From the NCBI RefSeq assembly GCF_003387165.1, contig NZ_QUMW01000010.1, positions 62,001 to 126,000 on the forward strand: a stretch of 64,000 bases of DNA, given 5' to 3'. The DNA is from Jeotgalicoccus halotolerans. GTDB lineage: Bacteria > Bacillota > Bacilli > Staphylococcales > Salinicoccaceae. Positions within the stretch are counted from its first letter, which is position 1; each line of letters begins with the position of its first letter. Both the position numbers and the translations under genes were made by a program. The notes beneath the pieces are model-generated. The model was not told the DNA's origin. It saw only the letters and a program-made list of their open reading frames with translations, and made no database searches. Below are positions 1 to 8,755 of this stretch, in pieces.

Positions 1-1236
1 ACTGCCGAGCGCTTCTTTTGCAAGATTGCTGTCACGAAGCGCTTTTAAGGCATTGTAAAGCGTCGAAGGCAGATCTTCTACGCCGTTTTCAAGGCGTTCT
101 TCTCTGGTCAGTTCATAAAGGTTTAAGTCTATGGATTCTTGAAGCTCCAGCTTATTTTTAATGCCATCCAGTCCCGCCTTTAAAATGACTGCGAGTGCCA
201 GATAGGGATTCGCTGATGGATCGACAGAACGGACTTCCACACGTGTTGATAATCCGCGTGAAGAAGGGATTCTCATCAATGGCGAGCGGTTCTTTTTACT
301 CCATGCGATGTAGCTTGGCGCCTCGTAACCCGGCACCAGGCGTTTATAAGAGTTCACAAGCGGATTCGTTACCGCAGTAAAGCCTCTTACGTGCTTCAGT
401 ACACCTGCCATAAAGTATTTCATATCTTCGCTTAAGCCATCTTCTGCAGACTCATCAAAGAATGCATTCTCTTTTCCTTTAAAAAGCGACACGTTAAAAT
501 GCATGCCATTGCCGTTAATTCCAAACAGCGGTTTCGGCATAAATGTTGCATGCAGATTATGCTTTCTTGCGACCGTTTTTACAACGAGCTTAAATGTCTG
601 TATATTATCACATGCTGTGACAGCATCCGCATATTTAAAATCAATTTCGTGCTGTCCTTCAGCTACTTCATGGTGGGATGCTTCGATATCAAAGCCCATA
701 TCCTCCAGTTCAATAACGATGTCCCGGCGGCAGTTCTCCCCCGAGTCCGTAGGTGCTAAATCGAAATAGCCACCCTGGTCATTTAAGACAGTCGTCGGTT
801 TGCCCTGCTCATCCAGTTTAAAAAGAAAGAACTCAGGTTCAGGTCCGAGATTGAATGATGTATAACCGAGCGATTCCATTTCTTTTAAAACAGTTTTTAA
901 ATTAGTCCGGGGGTCGCCTTCGAATGGTGTCCCGTCTACTTTGTAAACGTCACATATCAGCCGTGCTACTTTGTCACCCCGCGATGTTGTCCAGGGAAAT
1001 ACCGTCCATGTGTTTAAATCCGGAACCAGATACATATCTGATTCTTCGATGCGCGTAAACCCTTCGATTGAGGAACCGTCAAACATCATTTGTCCGTCCA
1101 GAGCTTTATCGAGCTGACTGAAAGGCACTTCCACATTTTTAATCGTTCCGAGAATATCTGAAAACTGCAGCCGGATAAACCTTACATTCTCTTCTTGTGC
1201 AATACTGATAATTTTTTCTCTGGTTAAACTTTCCAT
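1..1236 (-). CDS. glnA: Glutamine synthetase type I (3' end cut off by window edge)
   Basis: Makes glutamine from glutamate, ammonia and ATP in the cytoplasm. The frame is open from the ATG at 1236 to base 1 (412 codons); family members are about 445 residues, so roughly the last 30 are missing. Visible motifs are [11 protein letters not shown] near residue 50, DPRTNLK, the ATP/glutamate motif NGNGMH preceded by MPKP, and NRSPLMRIP. The short form is the GSI-alpha type of Gram-positives. In staphylococci and bacilli glnR normally sits just upstream; here the upstream gene is a transporter with its own terminator, so glnA is separately transcribed. I saw no clear GlnR box in the 100 bases upstream. 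The identity is secure. Confidence 0.97.
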   Translation of the reverse strand, partial: MESLTREKIISIAQEENVRFIRLQFSDILGTIKNVEVPFSQLDKALDGQMMFDGSSIEGFTRIEESDMYLVPDLNTWTVFPWTTSRGDKVARLICDVYKVDGTPFEGDPRTNLKTVLKEMESLGYTSFNLGPEPEFFLFKLDEQGKPTTVLNDQGGYFDLAPTDSGENCRRDIVIELEDMGFDIEASHHEVAEGQHEIDFKYADAVTACDNIQTFKLVVKTVARKHNLHATFMPKPLFGINGNGMHFNVSLFKGKENAFFDESAEDGLSEDMKYFMAGVLKHVRGFTAVTNPLVNSYKRLVPGYEAPSYIAWSKKNRSPLMRIPSSRGLSTRVEVRSVDPSANPYLALAVILKAGLDGIKNKLELQESIDLNLYELTREERLENGVEDLPSTLYNALKALRDSNLAKEALGS

Positions 1237-1336
1237 ACCCCACGCCCTTATCTGATTTTGATGTTATTCATGCTGAAAACTCATGAGAAAATATTACCAT
1301 ACCCATTTTTCATGCGCAATCAGCAATTAATTATAT

Positions 1337-1371
1337 TAAAAAAGATGCAAACCAGATATTGAGTTTACATC
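1337..1371 (-). terminator. Intrinsic terminator of the NSS transporter gene
   Basis: A 9-bp stem with one mismatch (1344-1352 with 1363-1371) is followed on the minus strand by a run of T (complement of 1337-1343). It ends transcription of the transporter gene before glnA. Confidence 0.75.
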
Positions 1372-1382
1372 TTCTCTCTGTT

Positions 1383-2729
1383 TTAAAAGACACTGATTAT
1401 ATTCATAATAAAGACGAATAAAATTATTGCGGGAAGGATAAATCTGAGCAGGAAGATCCAGGCTTTAAAAACAGTGTATGAACTGCTCCCTTTTGTAACG
1501 TTCAGCTGTTCCATAGCAACTCTTCTGTCTAAAATATAACCGATAAAAATTGATGAGAACAAAGCCCCTGCCGGCAGGAGTATATTCGATACAAGGAAGT
1601 CCACGTTGTCAAATATCGTTCCCGCAAAGAATTGAACGTCATTCAGCACCCCTTCTGACAACGCAGACGGAACACCGATAGCAAAAACGATAACAGCGTA
1701 AATGTAAGTTACTTTTTTACGTTTCGACTGATCGCCTTTAACCGTATTGGCAACGTTAATTTCAATCATAGAGAACGAAGATGTCAATGTCGCAAATAAG
1801 AATGCGAGCAGGAACATCAGATAGAAAATAATACCGAACGGTATCGCATTGAATATTTCAGGCAGGACGATAAATACCAGACCCGGCCCCTCGACACTCT
1901 GCATGCCGAAAGAAGCAATCGCCGGAAAAATCGCAAGTCCCACCATTACAGAAACTGCGATATTCATGAGTACTATATAAGAGGCCGACTTAGGCAGATT
2001 CTGATCAGCTTTTAAGTACGATGCATAAGTTATCATCTGTGTAATCCCCACACTGAGCGCAAAGAACGACTGTCCGAGTGCAAACATTATTCCATTGGCA
2101 CTGAGTTCACTGAAGTCCGGGAGCAGGAAGTATTTAACTCCTTCAAATGCATTCGGCAGCGAGAGCGAGCGGATAATAATGAACAAGAACAAGATGAACA
2201 GCATCGGCATCATAATTTTAGATGCGCGTTCAAGTCCTTTTTGTATCCCCTGGGCCACGACAAACGCAGTGATAAATATAAAAATACCCTGAGCAGCAAT
2301 TACATATACCGGATTGGTAATAACATCTCCAAGCAGCACTGTATAATCATTGACAGTATACAAATTCAAAAAATCAATCAAAGCAATGAGCAGATAAATT
2401 AATATCCAGCCGCCGATAACACTGTAGAACGACAGCAGCAGCATCGTTCCAAAGTGTCCGATCCAGCCGAAAATTCTTAAACTTTTTTTACCGCTTAAGT
2501 ATTCGAAACCGTCAATCGGATTTCTTCCTGAGGCACGGCCGATAACAAACTCACTGATTAAGAGCGGCAGGCCAATAAGTATAGTAAATAGCAGGAAAAC
2601 AAACAGAAACGCACCGCCACCGTGTTCAGCAGTCATATAAGGGAATCGCCACACGGCGCCGAGACCTATTGCAGAGCCTGCTGCCGCCAATATAAAACCT
2701 AATTTTGAGTTCCAATTATTTTCGGACAA
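1383..2729 (-). CDS. Neurotransmitter:sodium symporter (NSS/SNF) family transporter
   Basis: A 448-residue integral membrane protein of the bacterial NSS family, which imports amino acids or related compounds with Na+. TM1 carries GLGAVWRFPYMTAEHGGGAF, the family signature. The usual Asn of GNVWRFPY is Ala here, as in a subgroup of Firmicute members, so the first sodium site may differ. About 11 hydrophobic segments cover the whole length. The start is TTG at 2729, placed 7 nt after AGAGG. It is monocistronic, with terminators on both sides. The substrate cannot be read from the sequence. Confidence 0.9.
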   Translation of the reverse strand: MSENNWNSKLGFILAAAGSAIGLGAVWRFPYMTAEHGGGAFLFVFLLFTILIGLPLLISEFVIGRASGRNPIDGFEYLSGKKSLRIFGWIGHFGTMLLLSFYSVIGGWILIYLLIALIDFLNLYTVNDYTVLLGDVITNPVYVIAAQGIFIFITAFVVAQGIQKGLERASKIMMPMLFILFLFIIIRSLSLPNAFEGVKYFLLPDFSELSANGIMFALGQSFFALSVGITQMITYASYLKADQNLPKSASYIVLMNIAVSVMVGLAIFPAIASFGMQSVEGPGLVFIVLPEIFNAIPFGIIFYLMFLLAFLFATLTSSFSMIEINVANTVKGDQSKRKKVTYIYAVIVFAIGVPSALSEGVLNDVQFFAGTIFDNVDFLVSNILLPAGALFSSIFIGYILDRRVAMEQLNVTKGSSSYTVFKAWIFLLRFILPAIILFVFIMNIISVF

Positions 2730-2797
2730 AATATTACCTCTTTTCCATCATCAATGTTCGTATTTTACCACACTAAAGAGAGTTTTTATATACAAAT

Positions 2798-2825
2798 AAG
2801 CCGGGAGAGGCGTTTCTCCCGGCTT
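2798..2825 (-). terminator. Terminator after the molybdoenzyme gene
   Basis: A perfect 11-bp GC-rich inverted repeat (2798-2808 with 2815-2825) lies 20 nt past the stop of the molybdopterin oxidoreductase gene. The following T tract on the minus strand is interrupted but present. Confidence 0.8.
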
Positions 2826-2844
2826 TTCGGTATTTTCTATAACT

Positions 2845-5202
2845 TTAGTTAGGATTATCTTCTAGTTCAGGTATAGATTTCTCTAAATACTGACGGTCCT
2901 TATTCGCATTAAAGTGATCGGCTTTTTCCATCTTAACGTCAGTCACATAGTCAGGCATTTCTACGAAACTTTCGTAAATACCTTTCTCCACCAGGAAGTT
3001 TCCTTCCGGGAACTGAACACCGATGTTTCCGTCTTTAATAGCTGCATACTTAACGAATCCCTGGAAGACTCCGTTCTTATTGTATAGAACGACCGCTTCC
3101 CCGTCTTCCAGTCCTTCTCGTCGTGCATCGTTTTCACTGACGAGTACATCGTAGCGTCCCATGTGGTTAAAGGCATCCTGATCTCCATAAATCATCGCGT
3201 TAAACTGCTTGCCGCGTCTCATCAGAAGTTTGAATTCTCCAGCTTTCTTATTGTTGTCAGGAATATCCATCGTAATCAGGTTCGCTCTTCCATCCGGTGT
3301 CGGACATACCCCGCCTTCACACAGCCATGCTCCGCCGTACTGATAAACGTCACCAGCTTTCTTCAGGTGCTGAACACCGTCATACTGAGGATTCGCTTTG
3401 GCAATCTCGTCGCGGATTTCCTGTCCTGACTGGAAATCGATTAAGTGAGACTCTTCAGGCTTAACACGTTTCGCAAGGTCGACGTAAATCTTCCATTCAC
3501 TGCGTGCTTCGGCAATGCGGTTGCGGTTCCCTTCAATTTCAGGAGAGAAGTAAATCATACGTTCTGTCGATGTTGATAATCCACCGCCATCCTGCTCATA
3601 ACGTGTTTTCGCAGGCAGCACTACAACTGTTTCTTTTGCATCGAGCAGGGTTGATGTATTTAAAATAATATCCTGGTGAACACGGATGTCGAGATTTTGC
3701 AATGCTTCTCTTACAAAGTCCGGATCCGGCATCGTTTCCAGGAAGTTACCGCCCGACATATAGTAAAGCTTAAGCTTTCTTTCATTGTCGTCCGGCAGCA
3801 TTGCGTTCTCAATCGTTACACCAACAGTATCTCCAGGCCACTGAGGAAGTTTGAAATTCCACAGTTCTTCGATGCGCGGACGGTTTTCATCGTTATAATC
3901 CCCGCCCGGCAGTGAAAACGGATCTGCTCCCATTTCACCTGAGCCCTGCACTGATGAGTGTCCGCGTAATGGCATAAGACCTTTGTTTTTACCGCCCAGC
4001 CAGCCCCGTAATAAAGCTAGGTTCGATACTTGTGAAATATTATCTGTCGCGTGTTTGTGCATTGTTAAACCAAGTGCCCAGACCATAACGCCTGTTTTCG
4101 CTTTAGCAAGACTGTTTGATAATTCGATAATTTGTTCTTTACCGATACCTGAAGACTGGACAATCTCATCCCAGCTCTGCGACTGAACGTTTTCTTTAAG
4201 ATCGTCATAGTTATTGACGTGTTCATTAACAAACTCGTGATTAATGGCCGAACCTTCATTTTGTTCTTCAAGATCGAACCAGTGTTTCATTACACCATGC
4301 ATGAGCGCGATGTCCCCGCCGATGTTTACTTCATAGAATTCATCTGCTATTTCAGTACCGAACAGTGCTGATTCAACAACTGAAGGCACCCAGTAATTCT
4401 CCATAGCAGGCTCCCTGTAAGGATTTATAACGATAATTTTCGTACCGCGCTTTTTAGCTTCCATCATATATTTGGTAGAAACCGGTGATGCGTTTGACGC
4501 GACACTGCCCCAGAACACCAGTACATCAGTTCCAAGCCAGTCCTGATAGTTACAAGTCGAAGCTCCGACACCTACAGAGCGTTTCATTGCTGATTTACTC
4601 GGCGAGTGACAGATACGCGAGGCATTATCAATGTGATTGGTTTCCAGATAACGCGCAGTTTTCGCTGCAACATAATAAGATTCATTCGTAATACCGCGGC
4701 TGGTTAAGTAAAATGCATACTGTTTCGGATCGAGAACTTTCATTTTATCCGCAATAGTATTCATCGCTTCATCCCATGATACTCTAATAAATTTGCGGTC
4801 GCCTTTACGGCGGATCATCGGATATGGAATACGTCCAAGCTCGCGGAGCTCGGTGCTGTCCATCTTGCGCAGCTCATCTATATCCTGATGCAGTATCTCA
4901 GGTTTAATCGGAGGTGCTGTATTCAGACGCAGAACATTAAAACGCGTCGTACACATATGCGGACCGTTTAAAGTCTGGTCCTGCAGACCTGATACCCCCA
5001 GTGCACAGCCGTCGCAGACACCTTTTAATATAATATTTTTCGCGTAGTTTAAATTATCTCTGTTTTTCCAGACGATTTTAGCTGTATCTCTCATATGATG
5101 CGGTTTTACTTTAGTTAAACCGAATGGCACAGGACTTACCCATAATTTCGGATCCCATTTTTTAGTTTTATTGATCGGACCCGGATGCAGAGTTTTACCC
5201 AT
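2845..5202 (-). CDS. FdhF/YdeP-family molybdopterin oxidoreductase (formate dehydrogenase-like)
   Basis: A 785-residue molybdopterin enzyme of the stand-alone alpha-subunit type found in staphylococci as FdhF/YdeP family oxidoreductase. CDGC at 63-66 and Cys84 are candidate Fe-S ligands. ASRICHSPSKSA places Cys198-His199 at the position of the SeCys-His pair of E. coli FdhF, so the molybdenum ligand would be Cys rather than selenocysteine. Molybdopterin-dinucleotide binding elements such as ALGLTMHKHATDN follow, with a C-terminal beta-barrel-like domain. It lies 39 nt downstream of an OFA transporter gene, and divergent fdhD encodes the matching sulfurtransferase. No beta or gamma subunit gene is nearby. 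Formate oxidation is the likely reaction but the YdeP branch is poorly characterised. Confidence 0.85.
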   Translation of the reverse strand: MGKTLHPGPINKTKKWDPKLWVSPVPFGLTKVKPHHMRDTAKIVWKNRDNLNYAKNIILKGVCDGCALGVSGLQDQTLNGPHMCTTRFNVLRLNTAPPIKPEILHQDIDELRKMDSTELRELGRIPYPMIRRKGDRKFIRVSWDEAMNTIADKMKVLDPKQYAFYLTSRGITNESYYVAAKTARYLETNHIDNASRICHSPSKSAMKRSVGVGASTCNYQDWLGTDVLVFWGSVASNASPVSTKYMMEAKKRGTKIIVINPYREPAMENYWVPSVVESALFGTEIADEFYEVNIGGDIALMHGVMKHWFDLEEQNEGSAINHEFVNEHVNNYDDLKENVQSQSWDEIVQSSGIGKEQIIELSNSLAKAKTGVMVWALGLTMHKHATDNISQVSNLALLRGWLGGKNKGLMPLRGHSSVQGSGEMGADPFSLPGGDYNDENRPRIEELWNFKLPQWPGDTVGVTIENAMLPDDNERKLKLYYMSGGNFLETMPDPDFVREALQNLDIRVHQDIILNTSTLLDAKETVVVLPAKTRYEQDGGGLSTSTERMIYFSPEIEGNRNRIAEARSEWKIYVDLAKRVKPEESHLIDFQSGQEIRDEIAKANPQYDGVQHLKKAGDVYQYGGAWLCEGGVCPTPDGRANLITMDIPDNNKKAGEFKLLMRRGKQFNAMIYGDQDAFNHMGRYDVLVSENDARREGLEDGEAVVLYNKNGVFQGFVKYAAIKDGNIGVQFPEGNFLVEKGIYESFVEMPDYVTDVKMEKADHFNANKDRQYLEKSIPELEDNPN

Positions 5203-5241
5203 GTCGACACTCCCTCTATATTATAATAATTCCATTGTACA

Positions 5242-6504
5242 CTATTTCGCGGAAGCGCTCACAGAATCAAGCTTATTTTTTTCTTTAAGCCTTTTAATAT
5301 CCTGTCTGATAAATATAGAAATTACCAGCGCAATAACAAACAGACCCGCAAAAATGTACAAGGACCATGCATAACTTTGTGTAGATTCATAAATCTTAGC
5401 AACGATAAACGGCCCGGCGAGTCCAGCTGCAGCCCACGCTGTTAAAATATAGCCGTGAATTGCACCCAGCTGCTTAGTTCCGAAAATATCCCCGATATAG
5501 GCAGGAATAGCAGAAAATCCCCCGCCGTAGCATGAAATCATGATGAACAGCAGTATTTGGAAAAGCCATTCATTAGTCGTAAACGGCAGAACTGCAAAGA
5601 TGCCAATCTGCAGCACGAAAAACAGCGTATAAAGATTCGTTCTGCCTATGTAATCTGATATAGATGCCCAGACCAGGCGTCCGGCACCATTAAAGACACC
5701 CATGACTCCAACCATGAAAGCTGCTGCACCTGCAGTTAATCCTGCAATTTCAACACCCATCGGACTTGCAACTGCCAGGATGGCAATACCGCACGTCACG
5801 TTGATAAACAGCATCAGCCATAAGAAATAGAAGCGTTTTGTTTTTATCGCTTCGTTCGCCGTCAGCTGAGCAAGATCTTTAGAAACTGCCCCTTCGCTTT
5901 CTTCGATAACAACGCCTTTTGGATGGTAGCCTTCAGGCGGTTTTTCAAGATATAAACTCGATGCAAACATCACTATGAAGTAAATGATACCTAGAATAAA
6001 GAACGTATTCGGAATACCGACCGATTCGATCAGCATGCGCATAACCGGACTCGCAATCATTGCAGCAAAACCGAACCCCATAATCGCGAGCCCCGTCGCC
6101 ATTCCTCTGCGGTCAGGAAACCATTTAACCAGCGTTGAAACCGGAGTGATATAACCGATTCCGAGTCCTATACCTCCAAGGACCCCGTACCCTACATATA
6201 AAAGCCACAGCATTTCAAGCTGTATCCCTAAACCAGCTGTAATCATACCTGCTGCAAAAAAGACTGTGGAAACCAGTCCCGACTTTCTCGGTCCTTTAGC
6301 TTCTACAAAGTGTCCCATAAATGCTGCCGACAGCCCTAAAAATAAAATAGCGATACTAAATGTTATTGAGACCTGACTGAGCGACCAGCCGATTGATTCC
6401 TGAAGCGGCGTTGTAAATACACTCCATGCGTAGACTGAACCGATTGAAATATGTATGCCCACCCCGGCAAGTGCAATCAGCCAGCGATTTTTCTTTGTTT
6501 GCAT
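5242..6504 (-). CDS. OFA-family MFS transporter (oxalate/formate antiporter-like)
   Basis: A 420-residue, 12-TM major facilitator with the OFA-family N-terminus (GSVYAWSVFTTPL) and loop motif KWFPDRRGMATG. Family members such as OxlT exchange oxalate, formate or lactate. The start ATG follows GGGGG at 8-nt spacing. It is probably co-transcribed with the downstream formate-dehydrogenase-like gene (39 nt apart, no terminator). That pairing supports a formate or oxalate substrate, but this is inferred from context only. Confidence 0.88.
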   Translation of the reverse strand: MQTKKNRWLIALAGVGIHISIGSVYAWSVFTTPLQESIGWSLSQVSITFSIAILFLGLSAAFMGHFVEAKGPRKSGLVSTVFFAAGMITAGLGIQLEMLWLLYVGYGVLGGIGLGIGYITPVSTLVKWFPDRRGMATGLAIMGFGFAAMIASPVMRMLIESVGIPNTFFILGIIYFIVMFASSLYLEKPPEGYHPKGVVIEESEGAVSKDLAQLTANEAIKTKRFYFLWLMLFINVTCGIAILAVASPMGVEIAGLTAGAAAFMVGVMGVFNGAGRLVWASISDYIGRTNLYTLFFVLQIGIFAVLPFTTNEWLFQILLFIMISCYGGGFSAIPAYIGDIFGTKQLGAIHGYILTAWAAAGLAGPFIVAKIYESTQSYAWSLYIFAGLFVIALVISIFIRQDIKRLKEKNKLDSVSASAK

Positions 6505-6620
6505 GTAAATCCCCCTATTGTTTTGACGGAATTCCTTAAATTGTAATTTCGCCTTAAATATGATTATATAAAGAAAAAGAACGCTTTACAATAAGATTCA
6601 GAGTGGGAGAGTTATATGTT

Positions 6621-7424
6621 ATGGAAATCGTTACGAAAAATACAATACGCCGCTATACAGACGGGAACTTTATCGAAACTGAAGATATAATAGCTGAAGA
6701 ATTTCCGCTGACTATATATTTAAACGATGTAGAATTCGCTACTTTAGTCTGTTCGCCTGATGACCTTGAAGAACTCGTCATCGGCTTTTTAGCTTCAGAA
6801 GGCGCACTGCGTTCATTTAAGGAAATTGAATCCTTGAACATCGATGAACGCGGCGGTTTTTGTCACGTGAAAGTGTCGCGCGAACTTCCTAAAGACTACG
6901 GCACGTTTTCAAAACGCGTACTCGGCTCATGCTGCGGCAAAAGCCGTCAGTTCTATTTCCAGGCAGACGTTGATACTGCCAAATTTTCACTGTCGGAGAC
7001 AAAGCTGACACCCGAGCAATGCATCAGCCTCATGAAAGAAATGCAGGAGAAAAGCACTATATTTAAAGACACCGGCGGCATTCACAATGCGAGCATCGCT
7101 TCCCCTGACGGTACCATTGTCCATAAAGGTGATATCGGCCGTCATAATGCTCTCGATAAACTGTACGGTCACTGTCTGCAGAACAATATTTCCGTCAAAG
7201 ATAAAGTTATCGTATTCAGCGGGCGTATCTCATCAGAAGTACTGACGAAAGCTTCAAAAATCGGCGTCGGCATCGTACTCAGTAAATCTGCTCCGACCGA
7301 TCTCGCAATTAAACTCGCACATGATTTAAATATTACAGCCGCCGGCTTTATCCGCGGCAGTTCATTTAATATATACAGTCATCCGTGGCGCATTATTGGT
7401 GCGGACGAGCTGGATACTGAGTAA
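6621..7424 (+). CDS. fdhD: FdhD, sulfurtransferase for formate dehydrogenase
   Basis: FdhD passes sulfur from a cysteine desulfurase to the molybdenum cofactor of formate dehydrogenases. Conserved motifs are FATLVCSPDDLEELVIGFL, the GSCCGKSR segment that corresponds to the catalytic Cys region (a CC pair as in staphylococcal FdhD rather than CxxC), DTGGIHNA, DIGRHNALDK and FSGRISSEVLTKA. A longer frame opens with GTG at 6603, but GGGAGAG (6605-6611) lies inside it with ideal 9-nt spacing to the ATG at 6621, so I use that start (267 aa). It is divergent from the transporter/dehydrogenase operon it serves. Confidence 0.96.
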   Translation: MEIVTKNTIRRYTDGNFIETEDIIAEEFPLTIYLNDVEFATLVCSPDDLEELVIGFLASEGALRSFKEIESLNIDERGGFCHVKVSRELPKDYGTFSKRVLGSCCGKSRQFYFQADVDTAKFSLSETKLTPEQCISLMKEMQEKSTIFKDTGGIHNASIASPDGTIVHKGDIGRHNALDKLYGHCLQNNISVKDKVIVFSGRISSEVLTKASKIGVGIVLSKSAPTDLAIKLAHDLNITAAGFIRGSSFNIYSHPWRIIGADELDTE

Positions 7425-7471
7425 ACTTTGACATAAGCAAGCTCAGTCTCTTAATTCAACTTTCAAAAAAT

Positions 7472-7501
7472 AGCGCTTGTCTCTGTAAAAAGACAAGCGC
7501 T
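7472..7501. terminator. Bidirectional terminator between fdhD and sagB
   Basis: An 11-bp perfect stem (7472-7482 with 7491-7501) sits between two convergent genes. A-rich sequence precedes it and T-rich sequence follows, so it can serve both strands. Confidence 0.85.
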
Positions 7502-7506
7502 GTTAT

Positions 7507-8289
7507 TTATTCTTCATTATAATTTTCTTTTTCCAGGTCATCGTATTCGAGCTCTAAAGCAGAGTAATAACTGTTCATTATACTTGCAATCTTCTCTGCC
7601 CATTCTATATCAGTCGCATAAAGATGTGTTCCGGGGTTTTCCGGGTTCCAGCGCATGCGGTAGAGTGTATTTTGTCCGTTATCTAAATAATTGTCACGTA
7701 TAAATTCTGCGCCGCCAATTATTGCTGCTTCCGGCGTTGACCATCCGGCTTCGCGGGCGTAGCTAGAGCCTTCCGCTACTGCTGCGCGGTCGAATGCTCC
7801 GATTCCGAAGAAGTTATAATATGTTGTTCCTTCAACTTCTATACCGGAAGCAAGTTCCGATTCTCCGTGGCCTGTCTCGAGCAGTGCATGGCTAATCAGA
7901 TACAGTGAGTTTACCTGATGCTTTTGTTCTGCTTCGAGAAATGCAGCGCCTGTACCTTCCAAGATTCCTTTATCTTCAAGCAGTATGTTCAAGTCGTTTT
8001 CATCGGCGCCCGTTTGTGAATTCAAGGGGACGAATTGAAAATCATTGCTGCCGCTTATTGTCATCGCTTCTTTTATATCATCTTCACCTGCATATTCTGC
8101 CGTATTGTCAGTAAGCTTCACATCACCTGTGTTATTACTTACCTGCATGTTGACAGCTTCATCAAAAGTGTACGTGGAAATCTCCTCCGTTTTAAAAAAT
8201 GATGTTTCCGAAACGAAGAATGCCAATGTAAATAATGCCATTACAATAATCAGCAGTATAAACGGAATATTTTCTTTTAACTTGTCCAT
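7507..8289 (-). CDS. sagB: Membrane-anchored N-acetylglucosaminidase, SagB-like
   Basis: A PF01832-type glucosaminidase that cleaves glycan strands of peptidoglycan outside the cell. It has one N-terminal membrane anchor (about residues 8-27) and a linker of about 90 residues. The catalytic domain carries HALLETGHGES with the likely catalytic Glu, YYNFFGIGAFD and YATDIEWAEKIA. Length and single anchor match staphylococcal SagB, which shortens nascent glycan strands. The frame opens at 8295, but GGAGG directly abuts that ATG; the second Met at 8289 has 6-nt spacing and is preferred (260 aa). A terminator-like hairpin lies just upstream of its Shine-Dalgarno (see 8312-8336). Confidence 0.87.
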   Translation of the reverse strand: MDKLKENIPFILLIIVMALFTLAFFVSETSFFKTEEISTYTFDEAVNMQVSNNTGDVKLTDNTAEYAGEDDIKEAMTISGSNDFQFVPLNSQTGADENDLNILLEDKGILEGTGAAFLEAEQKHQVNSLYLISHALLETGHGESELASGIEVEGTTYYNFFGIGAFDRAAVAEGSSYAREAGWSTPEAAIIGGAEFIRDNYLDNGQNTLYRMRWNPENPGTHLYATDIEWAEKIASIMNSYYSALELEYDDLEKENYNEE

Positions 8290-8311
8290 AGACATCCTCC
8301 GAAAAAAATAA

Positions 8312-8336
8312 ATGAGACTGACATTGTCAGTCTCAT
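8312..8336 (-). terminator. Terminator hairpin abutting the sagB ribosome binding site
   Basis: An 11-bp perfect stem with a 3-nt loop (8312-8322, 8326-8336) is followed on the minus strand by a T-rich tract that runs straight into the GGAGG of sagB. It would end the upstream 58-codon gene. No space remains for a separate sagB promoter downstream of it, so sagB is either read through or started within this area. Confidence 0.75.
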
Positions 8337-8370
8337 ATTTTATGTTTAATATATTAACGCTGTTTTTCCG

Positions 8371-8547
8371 CTAGTCAAATAAAACTGCCTCTAATTGTTT
8401 CAACTTTTCCTGGCTCTCTTCATCCAGTGATGCTACAGTAATCCGCTGTTCAAGCAGATCTGCAGCTTCTTCAATAGAAATGCCAATCGCTTCACTGATT
8501 TGATACGCAGTTAAATTGCCTTTTAAAATGTTTAAATCTGTCTCCAT
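8371..8547 (-). CDS. Small HTH-like protein, 58 aa, unknown function
   Basis: A short frame starting at the ATG at 8547 with AGGTGA about 6 nt upstream and ending at TAG. The residues TAYQISEAIGISIEEAADLL look like a helix-turn-helix (AYQIS-x-AIGIS spacing), followed by an acidic, helical tail. The product is soluble and slightly acidic, with no Cys. It lies upstream of sagB on the same strand with a terminator between them. I do not recognise a characterised family; a small DNA-binding regulator is plausible. Codon use and Shine-Dalgarno support a real gene. Confidence 0.7.
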   Translation of the reverse strand: METDLNILKGNLTAYQISEAIGISIEEAADLLEQRITVASLDEESQEKLKQLEAVLFD

Positions 8548-8755
8548 ACAATCACCTGTTCAAAAGTAATATATTATCGAGAGCTTGCACAATTCATCCT
8601 CCGCAGACAAATTCATTAATTGATTAATATGAAGCTCCAGACAAATTCGCTGCTAATTAGTGAATTTTTTTTACTTAGTAGATTAATTAAACTACATTAT
8701 TTAAAAATTATCAAGCTGGCTGTAATATTTTATCATTTTATAATATTTTACAGTC
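8548..8755. other. AT-rich intergenic region
   Basis: No gene is seen between the small HTH gene and the antiporter gene. A weak imperfect hairpin at about 8720-8755 may end the antiporter transcript. The rest is AT-rich and should hold the promoter of the 58-codon gene, but no consensus -35/-10 pair stood out. Confidence 0.4.

Noticed and set aside
1237-1382. GlnR operator upstream of glnA
   Set aside because: No sequence close enough to the TGTNA-N7-TNACA dyad was found.
6575-6600. cre-like ACGCTTTACA near the fdhD start
   Set aside because: At least three mismatches to the consensus, including core positions.
6862-6877. Sequence resembling parS (TCACGTGAA core) inside fdhD
   Set aside because: Four mismatches to the 16-mer consensus and located within a conserved coding region.
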